Shown here: one piece after another, positions 46,032-59,700 of the stretch | How the letters are laid out: each line of letters opens with the position of its first letter | Numbering within the stretch: the stretch's first letter is position 1 | DNA from: Motacilla alba alba | Lineage: Eukaryota > Chordata > Aves > Passeriformes > Motacillidae | Direction: 5' to 3' | Assembly: GCF_015832195.1 (NCBI RefSeq) | Contig: NC_052046.1 | Location: 35,678,911 to 35,742,910 of the forward strand | Length of the DNA: 64,000 nt | The notes under the pieces: generated by a model | The model's input: the letters and a program-made list of their open reading frames with translations, nothing else | Database searches by the model: none | Told to the model about the DNA's origin: nothing | Position numbers and translations under genes: made by a program

Positions 46032-46632
46032 GACCACAGGAAAGACAGCATAGTGCACAAAGCACTGAGCTGGGAAATAGCTAGGGAAATAGCTAGGCAT
46101 CCATCTTCCATCTACAATGTGATGTAGTTGCACTCAATTAAATGTCAGGATGAAAAATCAGCAGACTTTTTATGCAAAGCCAAAACTTTGTTGTTAAGGT
46201 AAACAAAATCTTACCAATCTAATTACTGACTTGTTTTTAATATCAGTCAAAATATTGCAGGAGGAGAAAGAGGAATAGTATTACATAAAAAGTCTGCAGA
46301 GTAATAGCTACAACTGTTATGTCTCCTAGCACCTGCCCTTTTCTCTGTTCTTAGGAGTTGCTCTTCCACAACCTCTCTGGATCCATCACAGACATAGTTA
46401 AAATATATGTCAAGTTATCAGCATCTCAAACTCTTCATCAAGGTAAATATTATGCTGATTATGAGGGTTTCTTCCCTCTTCTAGGGGGAATGTGATTTAG
46501 ACATTACTGGTTTACTTCTCCTCAATTTGGAGTCCACTTGCAGCAATTCTTATTTATTTTTCTAACAGCCTTTATACCTTGGTCTTTCTGTAATTCCATG
46601 TCAATTCTGCTATATGTATTGCTTATGTTAGA

Positions 46633-47205
46633 TAGAATCATGGAAGCACAGAATAATTTGGGTTGAAAGGGACCTTTTGAAAGTCATCCAGTCCAAACCC
46701 CCCTGCAATAAGCAATGACATCTTCAGCTTAGGTCAGATTGCTCATAACTCCATCCAGCCTGGCTTTGAACACTTAGAATGATGAGGCATCCATAGATTC
46801 TCTTGGAAATCTATTCCAGTTTCTCTCTATCCACACCATAACAAAAAATTCTTCATTTTATCTATATTAAATCTACCCTCTTCTGTTTGGCCCCTGTCCT
46901 ATGGCTATGAGCCCAACTTTGAAAAAAAGTCTGTCCCCGTCTTTCTGTCAAACCTCCCTTAGGAACTAGGAGGCAGGATCTACCAAGAGCCTTTTCTTTT
47001 CCAGGCTGAACAACCATAGCTCCCCCAGCTCTTCCTCATAGGACTGATGTTCCATACCACTGATGATTTCCGTGGCCCTCCACTGGGCTTGCTCCAGCAG
47101 CTACACATCCTTCTGAAGCTGCAGCCCACAGAGCTGGATGCGGCGCTGAGGTGCAGAGGATCCATCACCTGCCTTGACCTGCAGGTCATGCTTCTTTTGA
47201 GACTC
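46633..47205 (-). mobile_element. CR1 LINE, 5'-truncated, with 3' end
   Basis: The + strand starts tagaatcatggaagcacaga, the reverse complement of the CR1 3' tail. It continues with the standard antisense CR1 text: gggttgaaagggacc, ctccatccagcctggctttg, atctaccctcttctg, cctgtcctatggctatgag, ccaggctgaacaacc, ccagctcttcctcatagg and gacctgcaggtcatgcttct. It lies antisense to PALM2. The frame at 46980-47189 (minus) is CR1 sequence, not a gene. Confidence 0.95.
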
Positions 47206-50200
47206 GTTCTTTGCTCTCCTTGCTGCTCCTAGAGCTGTTTTATCCAGCTCTAGGTCTTTATATGACCATTGTGAACATGCTCATTACCTGTGTCATCATC
47301 CCACCCCATCCTTCTGCTCACAGTACACTGCATCTCTCTTTCCAGGCTTCAGCTGTGGCATCAAGCCCATGTTCCTGTGCATGGAATGACTACAGTGGCT
47401 TCATATGCATTTCTGTCCATAGAATAAACTGCTTGGCACTGCTCTGTAGATCACAGCTACACCATACAGTTATACAGACATGTGCAGAAGACAAAGGGGG
47501 CATGTGCAGAGGGGCTGTGACAAGTCCTAAAGTCCTTACAAAGACATTACAAAGCTTGGGATCTGTTACTAGCAGTGGGGCTACTGTATTTACTGGGTGG
47601 CACTGCTACAAAGCTAATGATGTTTTATTTCTCCTGTCTGTAGCCTATGGAGACACATACAAACTTTTTGAAAAAGCAAAAGTTTCCAGCTGTGCATGCT
47701 TATTTGCACTGAGACTAATAATTTCATACTTAAAACTAATTTGGTGTCCTAAAATTTACATATCAAGGCTTCAGTGACAATTCAGGACAATGTGGAACAG
47801 TTTGTCATTATTACAATTACCAAGCTCCAGATGTATAGCTCTTCCAGCGACAAACTGGTGAACATGTAGAGTTCTCCACTTAGGAAGGTCCAAGCAGGTC
47901 AAACAATTTTTCAAGAGATGAGAAAGTGAGTATATTCAGTCAGCTGAAGACAGAAAAACTGGTGGACCATGTGCTCACCCCAACATTTCACAAGATTAAA
48001 CTAATGTTTACTAGGTGAGGATCTTCCACTCTTTTCCTTCCACTTTTCTGAGGTACTTCTAATGCAACAAGACAAACTTGCTATAACCACTTGTGCCTAT
48101 ACTGAAAGTCAAAAACATCGCTGCGGAGGCAGGAATCACATGCTGGCACCTGAAATGTTGAAATACCATCCTGTGCTCACATTCTCCATTATTGCACCCT
48201 GGGTTGAGCAATCATAGTTTGTACCAGGGCAGTGTGACAATGATTGTGGGTTTTGGAGTCAGAGGTGGGTTCAGGTATGTTCAAGGGCTCTCTGAGCAGC
48301 CACAAAAAGCTATCAAAAATCTTAGATATTTATTGTTTCTCTCATAACCCGGCAGCCTCATGTGGGATGCAGAGGAGTGGATGGGCAGTGCAGCTGTTCA
48401 TGTGTTCATCCCCAGGCAACCAGTCTGGTCTGCCTGGGGGCAAAACACCAGGACAGGACTTGGTAGGTATGACTCTTTGCATTGCAGCAGTTTCCCTTCC
48501 AGGACTGCCAGTCCAGTATCATATAAAATACAAGCATCAGTTCTCTGAGAACTTAAAATTATTTTAAAACATCACTTTCCCATTTCCTTGACTCTCAGTA
48601 GTTTTTTGTCAGGGAAGACACCCCATAATAGTGAGCACCCTATATCTCACAGCTCCTGGCAAGGTTTTCCCAGCACCCCAGTTGCTGTGGTGCCTTCTGG
48701 CTGAGCAGTTCCCCTTGTCATCCCCAAATGTGCAGTGGAGGACAGGATTCAGTGAAAAGTTGTACACCATGTTGCCCTTCCACTGCCAGTGTTACTGGAT
48801 TTCTAACTTCCCATAAAAACCCACATGCCAAGCTCCCTGACATCTGTCACATCCTTTCTGTTGTCACTCTCTCCTCTCCTGCAGAGGTTTTTCTCCTTTC
48901 ACCTTGCAGTGAAGAATATTGTTTAAGTTTCCGTGTGCATACCTGGCTGACAGCTGGCCTGTGAAGTGTTCTCTTGGGGACAAGCAGGACAAAATGCCAT
49001 GGAAAAAGCTGAGCTGTTACAATGCCTGAGCTCACTAGATGGCCTCATACACTGCAGAGAAGCTCTTCCTCCAGCAGTCCCCTCTTGTAAATTCTGCTTA
49101 TGCATGCAGTGGTAGGGACATTTTAATTATTATTTTCCCTTCTTTTTCTTTTGTTGTCTGGACCTGGATCCCTCTTTTTGATTCTTTGCTGCTGTGGTAG
49201 ATGTTTTTCTGTCTCCTGGGCCGTGGCAGTCAGTTTGTGGAGCAATTTCCAATTATCAGAGCAAGCCACACAGTATGCAGCAGGAATGGGAAGCAGAAAA
49301 GAAAGCTAATATGTGATCTCCATAATAACAATATACCATAGTAGTACAAGGTGGTGCAGGAGCACAAGCATTAAGTTTAGCATTTGGTGCCTTTCTTCAG
49401 TGCTCCCTGGGTCCATGGATGTCTATTTAGCAAGACTGTCTGGGGGTTTATTGTATCATACACATTAGGGAAAAAAAACTGCTAAACAAGCATTTCCTAC
49501 ATGGTGATGTGTGACTCCACAGAATCTTATTGTGGGAAGAGCATGAGGGAGGGGTAAGAGGAAATGAGAAAAGATAAATAGGTGTGCAAAAGGCACTGGA
49601 TATTTAGCAACCTGTAAGAAAAAGTTGCATTTGTCTGCAGTATTCTCTTGGTCTCCCTGGCCACAGTTTTTGAGAGCAGGTATTTACTACAGTACTGATT
49701 TCAGCAGTGGGAGTTGGAAACAGAGAAGAAGGGCTCAAACTCACAGTCAGATAGCAGATTGCATCACCTAGATGAGCCATGATAATGGACTATGGCCCAC
49801 CAGCAGCCCTGTGTGAATGCAGGGTAAAGCACAGCTTCAGCCACTTTCACTGGGATATGTAGTGACTATATTCATCTACTGGTTCTTGGCTGAGAGGTTG
49901 GCTGGACAAGATCCAACAGCTAGACTTGTTTTTGGGTGAAAATTACCTATCCACGACTACCTGCATCATGTGCACAGACATGATTAACTGAACATAGCTC
50001 TTCCCACCTTTTGCTGGTCTGCTGTTGGCAAAAAACATTCTTATCCTTTGTCCTGCATCTTTTTTCTACTTAATGTGGGACATTTTGACGTTTGCAATTG
50101 TATTGACCTGCCCAAAAGCAGTAGGACCCCCCTGCTTTCTTTCCCAGAAAACTGTAGTACCAAGAGAACAGTGGCAAGGCAGTCTGCCTGGAACCTTTGA

Positions 50201-53200
50201 AAACAGTTTCTACTTTCTGTCTCAGTGACACATACCTGAGACAGTCATAGACAGAGTGATAGTGAGAGCTGTGCTTGTGCTTCAGGGCTGGGCAGAAACC
50301 ATCCTCTGCAACACCTCTGAGCTCTTTGGAACAACCACCTACATGAGAGCAAGTACATTGCCCTGTCACTTTTAGGTTCAAATGTCAAGCCATCCAAAAG
50401 TAGCCTGAATCAGGCAGCTCCAGTTTCACCTTCTAAATTGAGGTTTGTGTCTTTTACAAAACAATCCATGCAGAACTTTTTGAACTCAGCATAAAGTCAT
50501 TTGCTTGTTTCCCAGCTGTTTTTTTTAAGGACTTCTTGGCCTTGAGACTTTGGTACTTCCCAAAGACATGTCAGTGAAGAAGACAGAAGCATGTAAATGC
50601 AGGAGGACTTTCTGTTAAGAGGATTTCTTGATCTTGATGCTATAAGTCTCAAACACATAGCAGGAGGCACACAGTGGGGTGATGAGCAGAGACCAGAACA
50701 GTGCTGTAGCCAGAAAGCCACAAGACCACTCAGTGTGGATTTGGATCACAAGGGAGAAGCCAGGGATGCTTAAAGGCGCAGAGATGCTTTGGGCACAAAG
50801 TGGCATCTTTACATGGTCCTACTTGCCAGTCTTAAAATAGCATAAGGTGGATAATATCAGCAGTCCTATATCAATACCAGAAAATGTCTCTTTGTGACTG
50901 ATTGCACTAGCTGGCATGAAAATGAGAAGCAGGCGGGAAAAAAAGTAAAGGAAAGAAGAGTGGAATGAAATGGTGACATGGATGTTCCACACCACAAATG
51001 AGGCAAAATTTGTTAGAAGAGGGCATGACCAGAAAACCCACATTTCCTTCAGGGACTATCGTGCTGTTGTGCTGACAGAAGCTTGCAGGCTGCCTGCAGG
51101 GTGTACACCGAGGCGGCTGCCAACAGCAGACCTGAGAACTGCAGGCAGAGCCAGGGAGCTCAGCCACAACTGAGGCCAATTACAAATGAGGGAGAAATAA
51201 TTTAGACAGTTGGTGGTGTCCATCTGGCACTTAGTGACTAACCAGCCAGGCCTTTGGCCAGTCATCTTGACAGCCTGCACTGCCAACTGCCCTTGTCTGG
51301 TGGTAGACATAACGCAGTTGATAGCATTCCAGCGCCCAGAATATTGTTGTTGTTCTCAGTTTTTATGCCATATTTCAAATAAGGCCTTTTTAGTTTGATT
51401 TTATTTTCAATCTGTCCATTCCAAAGCACTGGGACAATTTTCCAGATTTTGAGCTGTCACATTAATGTGATTACTCTTTAAGTTTTGAGTTAGAGATACA
51501 CTTCAACATTGGCTTACATCCAGATGTTCATGTATTCAAAGCACTGGAACTACATACACATCTACAGTTTGATACCTCTTGTTTAAATTCAAAGCTTTGA
51601 CTACTGCTCTTTCATCTACTGCCTGATTGCTTCAACTATAAATGTTCATAGATGAAGAACCTTGAAACAATGAAGCTGGAAAAGTGTTCATAACTATACA
51701 CCAATTGGCATGGATATCACAGGAGACAAGCTTTCAAGAACATCTTTACCACTTCTAAGCTGTTTTTGTACATCTCAGATGGCACCTACAGATATCTCCT
51801 ACAACCTGCAACTGGTCAGTAATTTCTTAACTTCCCATGTCCTGAGTGTATGCACACTTGCCTATATGAAGTAAACTGGGAAATGGACCCCAGCCTTCCC
51901 AATACTATGGACATCTGTGAAGTCTTTGCCCTTGATCTCATGTTTTAGACAAAGCAAATTAAAATGATCTGTCAGTGCTGTAAAGCAGATTTTTGCAATG
52001 GTCTCATATTTATTATTACCCATTCTTACAAGAACTTACTTTATTTGAGTGCCTTGTTCAAATACCAACATAAAAAGCATAGTAGGCACAGAAAAGAGAC
52101 AAAGGGGTCAATTGTACATGTAAGACCAAGAATGTTCATGATTTTGCCAAAACTCAGCAGAGGTTTTCTCCCATCCAGGATCCCTGTGCATTAGGAAGAC
52201 TGCGGGACTCAAAACCAGACAAAATTAAGCACTTAGACTTTAGGAAATCCCTGAAAAATTTTAGCCTCTTTTCTCAAGTTACGCAGCAGAAATCTCCAGA
52301 GATGCGACATGGACAATCTCCCCTTGCTAGCCCATCTCTCAATACCGTCATTCCAAGCATAGAGATGGTTTGCACAGTCAAGGAGACCTGTGTGAGGGAG
52401 GTTCCTCATAGTCCTGGGATTCACTGAAACCACAGGAAGTGTACTAGCTTCTCATGACCAGCTAGCCCTGGGATCACAGCCAGGACCCCATCAGGCTATA
52501 CTTGGCTTTCTTCAGCTCGCTGCAGAAAGGATAATGAACCAACTGCAAAGTAATTTCTTAGGAAGTAGGGGGTTACCATACTGCAAGGTGCTTTGAGGTT
52601 CTCCTCTTTGATATTTACCCTTAGAAAGGCAGTCCTGTGCCATCTCCCTGCTATGATCAGCTTGAGGTCAGCCATCAAAACATGGACCCTAGCACAGTTT
52701 TAGAAGTTCTCTTAAAAAGAAAGATTCATAACCCTTTTAAAACCCTTCCCATTCGACAGATACTCTACTGGCTGCTTTTTGTGCCACTGAATCAAATCAG
52801 CCCAGATGTCTGTGTTGTCCTGATTCTGAAGCTCTGCAGCTCTTGGGAAGTACGGGGTCAAGAATTTCACCCCTCTGAGACCCACGCAGGCAGGAAGTCA
52901 TCAGCTGACTCCTACCACAAACATGCAGCACAACGTCCAGGCAAACTTTTCAGCATTCCACTGTTAAAACTGTACTTCATTCCAAGTTGTCATGAGCCAG
53001 CAAGGGGTACTAGAAAAGCATTGTCACATTATTAAACATAATCTCCTTTTTTTTTAACTTGAGTTCCCGCACTGTGAAGGTTCAGATAGCAATGACTCAG
53101 GTCTGGCTGATGTTAGGTAATGTGGATCAAAGGGCTGGAAAAGGGAGCCTCAAGTAATATTAAAGCAATTATTCCCACTCTTTTCTTCATTCACACAGCT

Positions 53201-56117
53201 TTGTAGCTGGCTCTATTCATCACTACATTTCAGCAATAACATCACACTTCCAGGGATCTCTCTGCAGATTTGTAGATGCTGTCCAAGAACAAACTCAGTC
53301 TTACAATCTGTCCACAGCACAGAAAGTTTTCTTAGACTGTACATGAAATCCAAAGGTGTGCTCATGATTACCTGAGCAGTTGGGATGGTCTAGGAACTGG
53401 TAAGCTGTGATTTCCAGTTAATACTGAAACAGCACCCAAAGGAATGCAGCATCCAGGTCTTTTGTGTTTCATGCTGCAGGTAAATACTTGTGAGAGGTGT
53501 CTGAAATAAAAAAATTAATCATGAAATTCAGAGAGTTAAAAAATGAGATACAGCCATTGTGTGTGGAAGGCCTGGATAGTTATAGCTCTTCTGGTCCTCT
53601 AGTGGTGTGGGGGCGTTGGATCATTGCAGATGAAATATTGTATCCTTGGAAAGTGAAAGCCAGGCTCTGCGTGACAGAGGTAAAACTAGAGCCATTCATG
53701 TTTAGTGTACAGTCAGTATTTCCACAGCTCTCTATAGAGATCCTAGGATCCTGTGGACTTGCTGCTTTCAGCTATTCACCCACCTTCTCCTTCTCCAGGG
53801 CTGGAGATGTCTTGAGCTGGAATTCATTCATCATTTTATGGTATGATTTCATTCTTGCTCAGCCGAGAACCGCCAGTGGGAAAAGGAACTGTGCTTTGCA
53901 CATTGAGATGGAGTTACTGCCACAGGTCCACCTTCCCTGACCTTGTATGCCAGAAATTAGTGCTGGGAGTCTGTGAAAGGAATGGCACAGAGTGCCATTA
54001 TGTGCCCAAGAGGACCGGAGGCCTCCCCTGCCAGTAGTAGCAGCACCACCCATCAGCCCAGTGAACACTCAAAGAAAAGGACAAGAACAATAGCAGGAAA
54101 TGTCTAAGGGTGGAAACAACAAACCAAACACAGCCCAAGTTTCTGGGGGCTTCCTGATTGGCTTGATTTGCCTCAGCAGGAGCACTTTGGATAACCTTGG
54201 AGCTACCCCACCAGGGCAAAACCTCTCCCCAGTGAAGCCACATTTGTTCCAGTGGCTTTCTGGGACATGGGGATGTTTGCTGCCCAGTACTAATTAATAA
54301 ACAAGCACAACATAAAAGCCCTAAGGTAGATCAGATGGAGGAGGCAGGATCAGAACGCTGCAGTCATCATGCTCAGGGTGGCAGCAGCTTGATGCATCTC
54401 TTATTGCTCCCAGTGTAAAGTCTGTCCATTCCCATGGAGCATGTTCCTTGCCTCACGTCAGCCTTCACCCTGGAAAAATGAACTGTGAGTTCCTGTAAGT
54501 GAATGGCAGCAGAGGACAGATTTGCAAAGGCCAGATCCAAGAAATTATTTGTATCAAGAAACAAACAAAACAAGTTACGGCTCCTACTGGGTGTTCCCCT
54601 TCCTGCTGCTCTTTTTCTGTCCCTATTGGCAAGCAGTGCAGGGGAATGGATCTGTGTATTTTCAAGGGTCATGTAATATGGGGAATTTTTAAAGGGACCT
54701 AGTAAAGTTCAGTGCCTGATGCATACTGGCTGTAAGCTGCACATACTGTCTAGTTCCTTTGTCAAGGACTGCTGAAGGCATTTACAAGTTCAGGCAGTCA
54801 TGACTAAAGCTCAAAAGAAGGAAAAGTATGTTCAAAAATGTCAAAGGAAGGTAGATGGGATCCCTGTCAGTTGCAGCTTTTTATGGTAGTTGTGCTTTAA
54901 TAGCCACAGGAGAGCAGAATAATCCCACCATTATAAAGCTTTGATTGGGTTTTCATTAATTTTCTGGGGTTCATTTTCATTTTTATAACTATTCTCAGAC
55001 TAAATTCAGTCAATCACATGGTGTACCTCAGGTCAGAATGCTGGATTCTAGGCAATGCTTTTTGCACCAATGAGTAAGCTTGTAAGCACCATTTTCCTTG
55101 AAACAGCCCTTTTAAGCCACCGCAAGAGGAAGCATATTGATAATCCCTTGTTTGCACCAGAAGTGTATTACAAAGTCCATGCAGTTCTTAGCAGCCAATA
55201 TGAGTCAAGTCAAACCAAAATCATGGAAATCTCACAGTGAATATAATTAATAATACCAGCTAAGGCATCTACTAGGGATAAGCATGGACTGAGGTACAAT
55301 TGGGCTCTATCGTATTGGCAAAATGTATTGGATCAAGATGGTGGAATGGAGGCAAAAATACTTGCTGGCGACTACAGCAAGTGTACAAATAGACAGCTAT
55401 GGCCCATGACTGTTGTTTTTGCCAACCCTGCTTTTCTAATTAATAACTGCAACATCTTTTCATTGCCATATGAAAGACTCACTTGCATGTGCTTCTATAC
55501 TGCTAAATGTTAAACGTCGTGGGGGCAGGGAGGGATTACAAATAGCCCAAAATGGGAATTCTGCTAGGAGTGTAGTCCTGGTTCCCAGCAATAGAAAACA
55601 TGCTGCCACTGACTTTGGATGGAGGCAGTGCTCTGTCTCAACAGAAAAAAAGATGTTTGGGTGGAAATAACCTCTACAGAAATTTAAGGAAGAAGGAGCG
55701 GAAGGGAGAGAAAGGGAAGGGGAGGCCGAAAGGGAAGGAGCCAGTACCAGGAAAAAGTTTGTCTTTCGCTCTAGGTGTGCTCTTGAGTTCTGCCATGCAC
55801 AACTCTTGTACTATGGCCTTTGCCCCTGCCCTTCACTGCAGCAGCCCATGGGTGGCTGAGAAGCACAACTTCAAGAATTGCTGTCATGACCCTCATCAGC
55901 TCCCTGCAAAGAACAGATGGGAGCACAGACAGCACCTCCCCAGGTCTCACAGGCAGACAAAATAGATAGTTGAGGAAGAAGCTGCAGACCTGAGGTCCAG
56001 ACAGAAGACAATATACCATCTCCAGCCCTAGCTAACAATGTTTCCTTTAAAACCAGTCTCCCATGTGTTTTGCTTTTCAATGCAGCATTGCCTGCACTCT
56101 GAGCTTACAGAATTTTA
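47206..56117. other. PALM2: PALM2 large intron between two CR1 copies
   Basis: Intron sequence with no exon or transposon that I recognise. A purine-rich patch (55685-55740, ggaag/aggg text) is low complexity. The frames of 188 codons (47211-47777) and 147 codons (53497-53940) show no domain or family resemblance. Confidence 0.55.
55685..55740. repeat. Purine-rich (GA/GGA) low-complexity tract
   Basis: Nearly all purines over about 56 bp on the + strand (aaggaagaaggagcg, aagggagagaaagggaagg). It gives a K/E/G-rich translation with no meaning as a protein. Confidence 0.85.
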
Positions 56118-56735
56118 TGGCATTTCTGCTGCAGCCCCTTCAGAAAAATGTCCCTAAGCACCACATCTACATGTCTTTTGAACTCTTCCAGGAACAGTGC
56201 GTGGACCACTTCTGCAGTCAGCCTGTTCCAATGCTTGGCAGCCCATTCAGTGAAGAATATTTCCCCTAATATCCTATCCAAACATCCTGTGGCATAATAT
56301 GAGGACATTTTCTCTTGCCTTGTCACTTGTTACCTGGGAGAAGAGACAGATCTCCACTCTAACATCCTTTCAGGTGGTTGTATAGAGCTGTGAGATCTCC
56401 TCTGAGCCTCCTTCTAGATTCTTCCCCAGCTTTGTTGCCTTTCTCTGGACATGCTCCAGCAACTCGATGTCTTTCTTGGAGTGAAGGGCTCAAAACTCAA
56501 CACAGGACTTGAGGTGTGATCTCATCAGTGCCAAGCAGAGGGGGAGAGCCACTGCCCTGGGCCGTGGGCCTGGGCCTGCTGGCCAGGATACCATTAACAA
56601 TGTTGGCTATCTGGGCACATTATTAGCTCATGTTCAGATGACTGTTCAGGTGGGTTCAGATGGGTGGTTGACCAGCATCCCCAGTTCATTTTCTTCAGGG
56701 CATCTTTGCCATGCTCATGTTCTGTCCTGTGCACC
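56118..56735 (-). mobile_element. CR1 LINE fragment lacking the terminal 3' repeats
   Basis: The + strand shows antisense CR1 text: acatgtcttttgaactcttcc, cagcctgttccaatgcttgg, gaagaatatttcccctaat, ctctggacatgctccagcaa, aaactcaacacaggac, gccaagcagagggggagagcc and gttgaccagcatccccagtt. The ATTCTATGA tail and the last ~100 bp of CR1 are missing at the left end. This differs from the sister copy at 46633-47205, so a different CR1 subfamily or a later deletion is likely. Confidence 0.93.
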
Positions 56736-59700
56736 CCAAGAGCCTTAGCAGTTCATTTCTCATCTGACACTGTAAATCAGAGACAAAAGGCATATTCCCA
56801 GTTTGTACGTGGGAGGCTGAAATCTCTTCAGAGAAAATACTTTAAGTCTTGTTGTTTTGTTAATTTCCCTTCACTTAAAATGCTGATGGAGATTTTCCAG
56901 GCCTCCGGCCTTTCCTGTAAATGCTTCTAAGCAACTCAATGTGCATCTCCAGTATATCAGTATGTACAGGATTTGCAGTAAAACATCTTCCTTCCTTGGC
57001 AGCTTGCAGTGTGGGTACTGCATAAGGTCATGCATTCATTTTGGTTGTACATCTGCACTAACCTTGGGTAACTGCGGCAGCTAGCACTGGTGCACGATGA
57101 AAGAATGAGCACTCAGCCATCATCCCCCAATTGCTCTCCCTCTATTTCTTGGATCTCTCCCAAGATATAAATAACACAATCCACTGTACAGCTGAACTGC
57201 TGGCATCTGTTGCTAAACCTAAATTAATTTCAACCTAAACAGCCAACAAGCTGTTTTTCATAGGGCTGGCCACACCTGTGTCACTTTTTAAGTTTCTGGG
57301 TGCGTGTTGCTATGTACAGGGACTCTGTGCTGGGGAAAATTGTGCTTGCAACCCTCCCTCACCCGGACCACATCTTGCAACACAGGAAAATTTTATGACC
57401 AAAAGCCACACTGGTGGGGTAGTCCCTTGCACTTTTATGTGTTCTCAGACATCCCAGGACATCTGTCCTGGTGCTCGTCCTTCCAATTTTGCTTAAAGCC
57501 ATGGGAAAGCAAGCAGGTTTCTGCAGGATTCAGTGTCTTTCCTGAGTTGTTTGCAAAGTACAGAACATATCCTCCCTTGAATGGCTATTTTATCTTCCTT
57601 GCCTTTCTCTTGCCATCCCAGTGAGTACCAAACAATTAACTACAGATGATGCACCTCTGTACTTGCAGTGTAAGTCCTGTCTGTTTTCTGATGTGACATC
57701 CTCTCTGTCTAGACACAAAGATCTGCATGTCTGTTTCTGTGCAGGCCAAGCATTTTATATCAGTTGTGACTCTTACTTAGTTTGCCTTAATGTTTTGGAC
57801 GCTGGCCTGTGAAGCTCCAGAGGCAGAAGGCCTGGATCTGGGAGGAAAGAAGAAAATGAGAGTAGTGGTAAAGAGGAGAGAGAAAACTCAGCTTCACCAG
57901 GAAGAGCCTAATAATTTTCATCTTACCTGGCTGGGCCAAGAAACCAAAACATTTGTGCCATTTCTTTTAAATGCTAGTGGTCCAGAGGCTGGACGATTCA
58001 GGAGCCAGATGCTACCAGGGCCAGTTAAGATATAAAGGTGTTTACTTGACTGATCAGGGACTTGATCAGATCTGCCAGGTTCTGTCTGGAGCCTGGTCAG
58101 GAGTACAAACAGGAGCTTCCTGATCCAAACACTGTTATAAGCACACAGAGAAAATAAGTAGACTCTGCTCTTTCACCTCTTTGATCACTGGCCACTGGAC
58201 TGGGTTCAGAACAGGTTTTTTAAAAAAACTTTTTCCTCCTCCATTCCCAAAGGAGGGTCAAGCCATGTACTCCTCTGCTCTAAGGGCAAGTATCTAAGGC
58301 ATAGTGATTCACTGATTTCCAGTCAGTGATCTGCCATCTCCTGAGTCAGTGGGAAGTTTTTAAGGTTGCAATCTCACCCAGGCTGGAGACATCTCCTATT
58401 TGAAGAATACTAGAAGAACTGGACTTAGAAAGATTTACCCTGGCAGAAGCCCAAAAACAAGTGTGGGCTGTAAGTGCCATGAGAGCAAAAAGTTATGTGT
58501 TACAGTGATATGAGGAAATCATACTAGGCTGAGGTAACATTTTAAGAAGAGAAAAAGCAGCTCATGAAAAAGTAGTTTCAGTTAGAGTCACACCAGAGTG
58601 CTGAAGGTTCCCATATTTGAGAGGTTGAATGCTGCGTCAGGCAAACCGGATAGGCAAAAGTTAATAAGTAAACATTGTTGATTTGGCAAGGAAAGGGGCT
58701 CAACTGTATAACTTCTTCAATTCCAGGTCAAAAAAATTGCATTGCATTAACTCTTCTACATCCAGAGCAGGCAACATTGTAGTTGTTAAATCAAAATAAT
58801 GGTTGTTGTGTTTTCCATCTGATCCTGCTTTGCTCAAGAAGTCCTATGGCAAGTGCTTGACTTGGTCACCTTGGTTTGTCTAGCGTGGATTAACCTCATC
58901 CTACACTAGGCAGATGCAGAATATCATTGTACTGCTCTCTCTGTGTATGTATGTATACACATTTACTTCAGATAGTAAAGGGAGTTGTGGAATTTTACTT
59001 CTCCTCTCAAGTTCCTCAGGTGGTACTGGGATGCAGCTTTTTCCAGGTGGAGGGAATTGTTTTTCTTCTCATGTGTTCAGCAAAATTGATGTGGACTACC
59101 AGAGCAACTCATTCAGCATCATGCCTGAATCTCATCCAAGCCCTGGTTGGCAATGAGGGATTCCCAGCTTTTCAAGTCATGGATGCTTTGCCTTTTCAAA
59201 GATGTTAATTAAGTTTGGGGCTCTTGAATTTCAACTGCACTCTGTAAACAACAGCCTGTTCAAAATCGTAAGATATGCCCTGACAGCTTTCCTCTTTGAA
59301 AGTGATCTGTTAAAAAAAGGATGAGCACTGCAAAAAGACTAAACTAAGAGGCATTGAATTACTCAACTCTGAAATCCCATTTCAGCCTGCAACAGACCTG
59401 AAATCAAGCAGGTTTTTTGCCATCAGCACTGGCTGTGTGTTGATACAGAGTGACATTCACAAATAGTCCTCCTACTGGCTTCAGCAACAACTACTGCTAA
59501 GAACTGATTGCTAAGAAAACTAAGCCAATGTGGAAAATAAACTGAAGATTATTCAGTGATTTCCCCCTCCCCTACAGCAGACAAAGGGTACTGTTCACAG
59601 CTGTGGCATGTAGATTTCGGCTCCAGTTTCATAGGCATGCTGGCTTACAGACAGGTTGCTGGTGCTTGACAGCTGATACAGGTAATTGAAAGTTTGTCAA

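Larger units (their letters stand above)
40106..46632. other. PALM2: PALM2 large intron between the ancient LINE and the next CR1
   Basis: AT-rich intron. GC-richer patches at about 41725-41945 and 43020-43230 have no recognised identity. It includes the possible retrocopy (44334-44866) and the A-rich array (45955-46031). A direct repeat of ccttaagctat lies near 43350-43383, and gggaaatagctag is duplicated near 46072-46096. No PALM2 exon was found. Confidence 0.55.

Noticed and set aside
45899..46127. Lysine-rich and phenylalanine-rich small frames
   Set aside because: Translations of the A-rich tract on the two strands.
47211..47777. 188-codon open frame on the + strand next to a CR1
   Set aside because: Begins at the CR1 edge, cysteine- and serine-rich without a recognisable motif; consistent with a chance frame.
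53497..53940. 147-codon open frame on the + strand
   Set aside because: No conserved motif, no consensus splice signals that would link it to PALM2, and no supporting features.
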